A DNA stretch of 64,000 bases from Paenibacillus silvae (lineage in GTDB: Bacteria > Bacillota > Bacilli > Paenibacillales > Paenibacillaceae): contig NZ_BMFU01000002.1 of assembly GCF_014639235.1 (NCBI RefSeq), positions 1,010,361-1,074,360 on the forward strand. Direction: 5' to 3'. Of the stretch, positions 60,886 through 64,000 are shown one piece after another. Position 1 is the first letter of the stretch; each line of letters opens with the position of its first letter. A program made the translations under genes and the position numbers. The notes beneath the pieces were generated by a model. The model was not told the origin of the DNA and searched no databases. It worked only from the letters and a program-made list of their open reading frames with translations.

Positions 60886-62004
60886 ATGAACAGTTCATCA
60901 GTACATAACAGTCAGATCCCGACAGAGTATGAGAGCAAGCATTCCAAATGGATACGCAAAATGCTTCATGCCTACTGGGTTGTTGTCATTGTTCACTTTT
61001 TAATTCAGGTTGGTTGTTATCTTTTTCTAAAATATGACCGTGCCCTCCCGGATTTTATAGTAAACGTCCTGTTTTGGCCTACCGCGATCAGCATGGTTTG
61101 TATTTTGCTCGCCAGTTATGTAGATCGAAGGTTTCCTTCCTGCTCGTTCACAACGATGTCCGTTGCCAGTACAGTAATCGCATGGACCATTATTCATGTC
61201 AATTACGATATAAGAATTATGCTAGCCATATGTCTGCTGCCCATCTTTGCTTCTGTGCTGTTCTTCAACAGCAAACGGGTCTGGTTCGTTTTCTCCTTGC
61301 AAATGGCCGGATACGCTCTTCTTCTGTTCGACCCAGCTTACCGCGCCTATTTAAACTCGTTCGACATGGTATCTATTCCGGTGTTCCTCATTTTGGCTAC
61401 GTACGTTGCACAAATCATTGTGACCAGCGGCGTCGAAGTGCTGGAGGATTTACAGCAAAGTATGGAGGCTAAACAGGAGCTTATCGTGCGAAATGCCATC
61501 ATTGCGAAACAGTCCAAAACGGACGGGTTAACTAACCTGTACAACCAAAGCTCGTTTAAAGACTTTTATGAAAAAGCAATTGAATATGCCAATAGCGGCA
61601 TGAGCCTGCATCTGGCCCTGATTGATATCGATAATTTCAAATTAATTAATGATACCTATGGACATCGGGTGGGAGATATCATTTTGGAGAAAGTATCCCG
61701 AATCATTCAGGAAAGCATCACAGCAAGTGACATTGCAGCGCGGTATGGTGGCGAGGAGTTTGCCCTGCTAATGTTAGAGCAGTCTTTTGAACAGGCCTAT
61801 AATTTGGTGGAGCAGATCAGACAGAAGATTTCACTTATGGGTCATTTTGAACTTGAAGGAGCTGCAATTACCGTCAGCATCGGACTAAAAGGATACAATC
61901 TCAATCTGAGTAAAGACAAATTGTTTGAAGAAGTGGATGCCTGTCTGTATGCTGCGAAACGTACAGGAAAAAATAAAACGGTGACGTCGCTGATTCCAGC
62001 CTGA
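60886..62004 (+). CDS. Membrane diguanylate cyclase (GGDEF)
   Basis: This 372-residue protein has about six membrane segments (residues 28-195, MASE-like sensor) and a short helical linker. A C-terminal GGDEF domain (about 210-370) follows, with SKTDGLTNLYNQSSF, ALIDIDNFKLINDTYGHRVGDIIL and active site ARYGGEEF. The Asp and Glu needed for metal and catalysis are present, so it should make c-di-GMP. The product-inhibition site RxxD before the signature reads TASD, so feedback control is probably lost. ATG 60886 has GCGGTGAT-type pairing upstream. It is divergent from the giant DUF11 gene. Confidence 0.9.
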   Translation: MNSSSVHNSQIPTEYESKHSKWIRKMLHAYWVVVIVHFLIQVGCYLFLKYDRALPDFIVNVLFWPTAISMVCILLASYVDRRFPSCSFTTMSVASTVIAWTIIHVNYDIRIMLAICLLPIFASVLFFNSKRVWFVFSLQMAGYALLLFDPAYRAYLNSFDMVSIPVFLILATYVAQIIVTSGVEVLEDLQQSMEAKQELIVRNAIIAKQSKTDGLTNLYNQSSFKDFYEKAIEYANSGMSLHLALIDIDNFKLINDTYGHRVGDIILEKVSRIIQESITASDIAARYGGEEFALLMLEQSFEQAYNLVEQIRQKISLMGHFELEGAAITVSIGLKGYNLNLSKDKLFEEVDACLYAAKRTGKNKTVTSLIPA

Positions 62005-62022
62005 CCCACCGTCAATATGTAC

Positions 62023-62075
62023 AAAAAAGTTGTGTTGTATACCGTGGCAAGCATGGTACACCTCACAACTTTTTT
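62023..62075. terminator. Bidirectional terminator after the diguanylate cyclase
   Basis: AAAAAAGTTGTG and CACAACTTTTTT form the outer stem, with an inner TACC/GGTA pairing. It separates convergent genes. Confidence 0.85.
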
Positions 62076-62123
62076 CGTTATTTCAATTCTTCCAGCTGCC
62101 CTAGGCCAAGTGAGCTGACTGCG

Positions 62124-62645
62124 TCAGACCGCCCACTCCCAGCGGTGTCGATACTGTTCCAGCTTGGGATGCATTTCTCCGGGCTGACCATCAACAATCA
62201 AGCGTACCTGCTTGATCCACTCTGTAAACGAGTCAAAGGATGCCCATAGATTAGCCATCTCGGCCGTCATATATAGAAATAAAGGAGCCGCGTACTCTGT
62301 TTGGACATGCCTGAGCGCTGAGTCAATAGGCGTATACTTCTTTCGTTTCCCTTCCAATCCTTCTACCCGAATGGGCAATGACGAGTGATCCCGCCGCCAT
62401 TCATGAAGGCGATCCTCTCTTTGGTAAAAGGACTGCACCGCATCCCGGCTCATCCGCTTCACCGTGCTCTCATGCAGCGGATAAAGCACTAATTGTTTAA
62501 ATGCGCGTGTATCCAGAATGGTTGCCGCTCGTTCGAGCTGCTCATCCGTTACATGCTGGAACGAGTCATAGAATACAAGTGTTCCTTTGCGAGTAGGAGC
62601 TGCAGGTTCGAAGCCATACGGCACATTGGTATATTTTCCAGACAA
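62124..62645 (-). CDS. Conserved hypothetical protein
   Basis: This is a 173-residue soluble protein (KGTLVFYDSFQHVTDEQLERAATILDTRAFKQLVLYPLHESTVKRM, FYQREDRLHEWRRDH, YAAPLFLYMTAEMANLWASFDSFTEWIKQVRLIVDG). The alternation of a first hydrophobic strand, a helix and LVLYPLHE hints at an alpha/beta nucleotide-binding fold, but no motif confirms it. I do not recognise the family. The start is TTG 62645, with GGGAGGG about 8 bases ahead. It is downstream of the GGDEF gene at 62681 by 35 bp on the same strand and may be co-transcribed. Confidence 0.65.
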   Translation of the reverse strand: MSGKYTNVPYGFEPAAPTRKGTLVFYDSFQHVTDEQLERAATILDTRAFKQLVLYPLHESTVKRMSRDAVQSFYQREDRLHEWRRDHSSLPIRVEGLEGKRKKYTPIDSALRHVQTEYAAPLFLYMTAEMANLWASFDSFTEWIKQVRLIVDGQPGEMHPKLEQYRHRWEWAV

Positions 62646-62680
62646 AGTTCTTTCCCTCCCCTCAATACACTTAGTATATA

Positions 62681-64000
62681 CTACCGCTCCTGATCCAACT
62701 CTGAATAAAAAGTTACTCTGTTCTTACCCGCACGTTTGGAGAGATATAATGCTTCGTCTGCCATACGAATAATTTCACTCGGATTCGTACTATTCGTCGG
62801 ATACTCGGCGCCTCCAACGCTGCAACCGATGTGCACTCGTTCGTAATCAATGATAAAAGGTTTATTCAAGCTCTGGATAATATCCTGAGCATACTGAGTC
62901 GCTTCTTCTCTAGGATGATCTCCCACAGAAGGAAGCACAATCAGAAATTCGTCACCCCCGAGCCGGACTGTAATGCCCTGCTCATGACTTAAAGCAGTTA
63001 GGCGCTGAGCTACCTTTTGGAGCAGTACATCACCAGACTGATGTCCGAGCGTATCATTGACACTTTTGAAGCCGTCCAGATCCAGATACAGGAAGGTCAG
63101 TGTATGTTCTTCACTTTCCATTTCGAGTGAATCCTCAAGGTACAACTCAAGGGCTGTTCGATTTTTTAATCCGGTCAACTGGTCAACATGAGCCAGATTT
63201 TGCATTACGACAAGTTCCGTGTCTTTATCCATGATTGAAGATACCATGTTGCGCAAAGAACGAGACAGGTCCTCAATCTCTTTAATTCCTTGATTATCGG
63301 GAATTTCAATACGTTCCCCTGCACCCAGCCGATTGGCCACTCTTGTCAGGCGGCCCAGCGGTGCAGATATCCATCTGGAGATTAACCAGCCGAATAGCAC
63401 AAACAACAGCGTAGCAGCAAGACCGGTCCATATATTAAACCACATCAGGTCAATAACGGCAGCATACGCCGTGGATTTCACCTGTCTTATAATGATCGTC
63501 CAGCCCAAACCAGGGTAGTCTCGATATCCCTGACTGTACGCAAGTCCGGTGACGTATTCCTTGCCATCCGGCCACTTCTCGCTTGACCAGGTGCTTTTGT
63601 CGTATCGGGCCTGGCTAATTCCTTGTAGCACCAACGATTTACCAATCCACTCTTTCGGACCAAGAAGCACTGTATTGTCTTTTTTGCTAACGATAAAAAA
63701 TTCAAGATCCTTCTCTTCGCGTTCAAGGGGAGCAAGGACGGATTCTTCAACTTCTTTGGCCCACGCCCAGCTCAAATGAGCTGCCAAGACACCTCGAGTC
63801 TTCCCCTGACTATCCTTGAGCGGAAAGCTGATATCCACAAATTGCAGCGGCTCTCCCGATGGATTCGGCAGCAGTTTCGCCAGCAGCACTGCATTATGTA
63901 CGTCCCCTATAAACTTACCCTTGATTCCTTCCTGAAATACAGGCCGTTCGGACAAGTTTTTGCCTAACAGCACTCCATCCGTAGCGGCGAGCACGTTTCC
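62681..64000 (-). CDS. GGDEF protein with extracellular Cache sensor, 5' end missing
   Basis: The visible 439 codons are open to the right edge, so the true start lies outside. The N-terminal part is an extracellular dCache region (LAATDGVLLGKNLSERPVFQEGIKGKFIGDVH, VDISFPLKDSQGKTRGVLAAHLSW, GYRDYPGLGWTIIIRQ). A membrane helix (LMWFNIWTGLAATLLFVLFGWLI) and a HAMP linker (SAPLGRLTRVANRLGAGERIEI) follow. The GGDEF domain has LTGLKNRTALELYLED, YLDLDGFKSVNDTLGHQSGD and VRLGGDEF. The residues before the signature (EQGITV) lack the RxxD inhibitory site. It should be a ligand-controlled diguanylate cyclase. Confidence 0.9.
   Translation of the reverse strand, partial: GNVLAATDGVLLGKNLSERPVFQEGIKGKFIGDVHNAVLLAKLLPNPSGEPLQFVDISFPLKDSQGKTRGVLAAHLSWAWAKEVEESVLAPLEREEKDLEFFIVSKKDNTVLLGPKEWIGKSLVLQGISQARYDKSTWSSEKWPDGKEYVTGLAYSQGYRDYPGLGWTIIIRQVKSTAYAAVIDLMWFNIWTGLAATLLFVLFGWLISRWISAPLGRLTRVANRLGAGERIEIPDNQGIKEIEDLSRSLRNMVSSIMDKDTELVVMQNLAHVDQLTGLKNRTALELYLEDSLEMESEEHTLTFLYLDLDGFKSVNDTLGHQSGDVLLQKVAQRLTALSHEQGITVRLGGDEFLIVLPSVGDHPREEATQYAQDIIQSLNKPFIIDYERVHIGCSVGGAEYPTNSTNPSEIIRMADEALYLSKRAGKNRVTFYSELDQER

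Overview
The window looks like a chromosome segment of a Paenibacillus-type spore-forming Firmicute (inference). The evidence is mixed GGAGG-led ATG/GTG/TTG starts, a des-desKR membrane-fluidity locus, a YjcZ sporulation peptide, a YolD-like protein, S-layer homology (SLH) anchoring, paired LplB/LplC-type sugar permeases and a membrane-bound AraC regulator. I saw no tRNA, rRNA, CRISPR array, prophage or insertion sequence. The left edge cuts a butanediol dehydrogenase gene and the right edge cuts a GGDEF gene.

Layout. 1-2.0 kb: bdhA divergent from a LacI-type regulator, with two matching palindromes. 2.1-6.1 kb: small genes, repeats, and a TetR/MFS divergon. 6.1-9.4 kb: HD-GYP phosphodiesterase and UbiD-family decarboxylase. 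9.8-17.1 kb: an ABC exporter-response regulator-kinase operon next to a dockerin protein/cohesin-SLH protein operon; both operons carry the same 11-bp-phased direct repeat at the same distance from their first start codon. 17.2-22.2 kb: MtaD deaminase, a small protein, and a methyltransferase plus saccharopine-dehydrogenase-like pair divergent from a LuxR-type regulator. 22.3-23.6 kb: YidC2-type insertase preceded by a MifM-like arrest-peptide gene whose stall site lies just before a hairpin hiding the yidC Shine-Dalgarno. 23.7-29.8 kb: DUF4173 membrane protein, SgrR-like regulator, PadR plus HAAS-SEDS pair, P-loop kinase. 30.7-39.9 kb: a carbohydrate locus (TIM-barrel isomerase, catabolic protein, two permeases, binding protein, membrane AraC regulator). 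40.0-43.9 kb: MFS transporter, ROK kinase, ROK repressor. 44.6-48.7 kb: YitT protein, then des-desK-desR. 48.8-52.2 kb: lipoprotein, NodB deacetylase, ferritin, YjcZ, YolD. 52.3-60.6 kb: two overlapping DUF11-repeat genes, one above 2,200 residues. 60.9-64 kb: two GGDEF proteins around a small unknown protein.

The points most worth a second look are: the MifM-like nascent-chain sensor with its Shine-Dalgarno hairpin; the cohesin/dockerin pair apparently co-regulated with an ABC-two-component operon; two genes whose ribosome-binding sites point to non-canonical AUC (desK) and AUU (giant DUF11 gene) starts; a ~200-bp intergenic repeat present three times with four 25-bp motifs in the order > > < <; and a tiny ribosome-bound ORF interrupted by an amber codon, preceded by an overlapping leader peptide. 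All functions are read from sequence and remembered family knowledge; no search was run.
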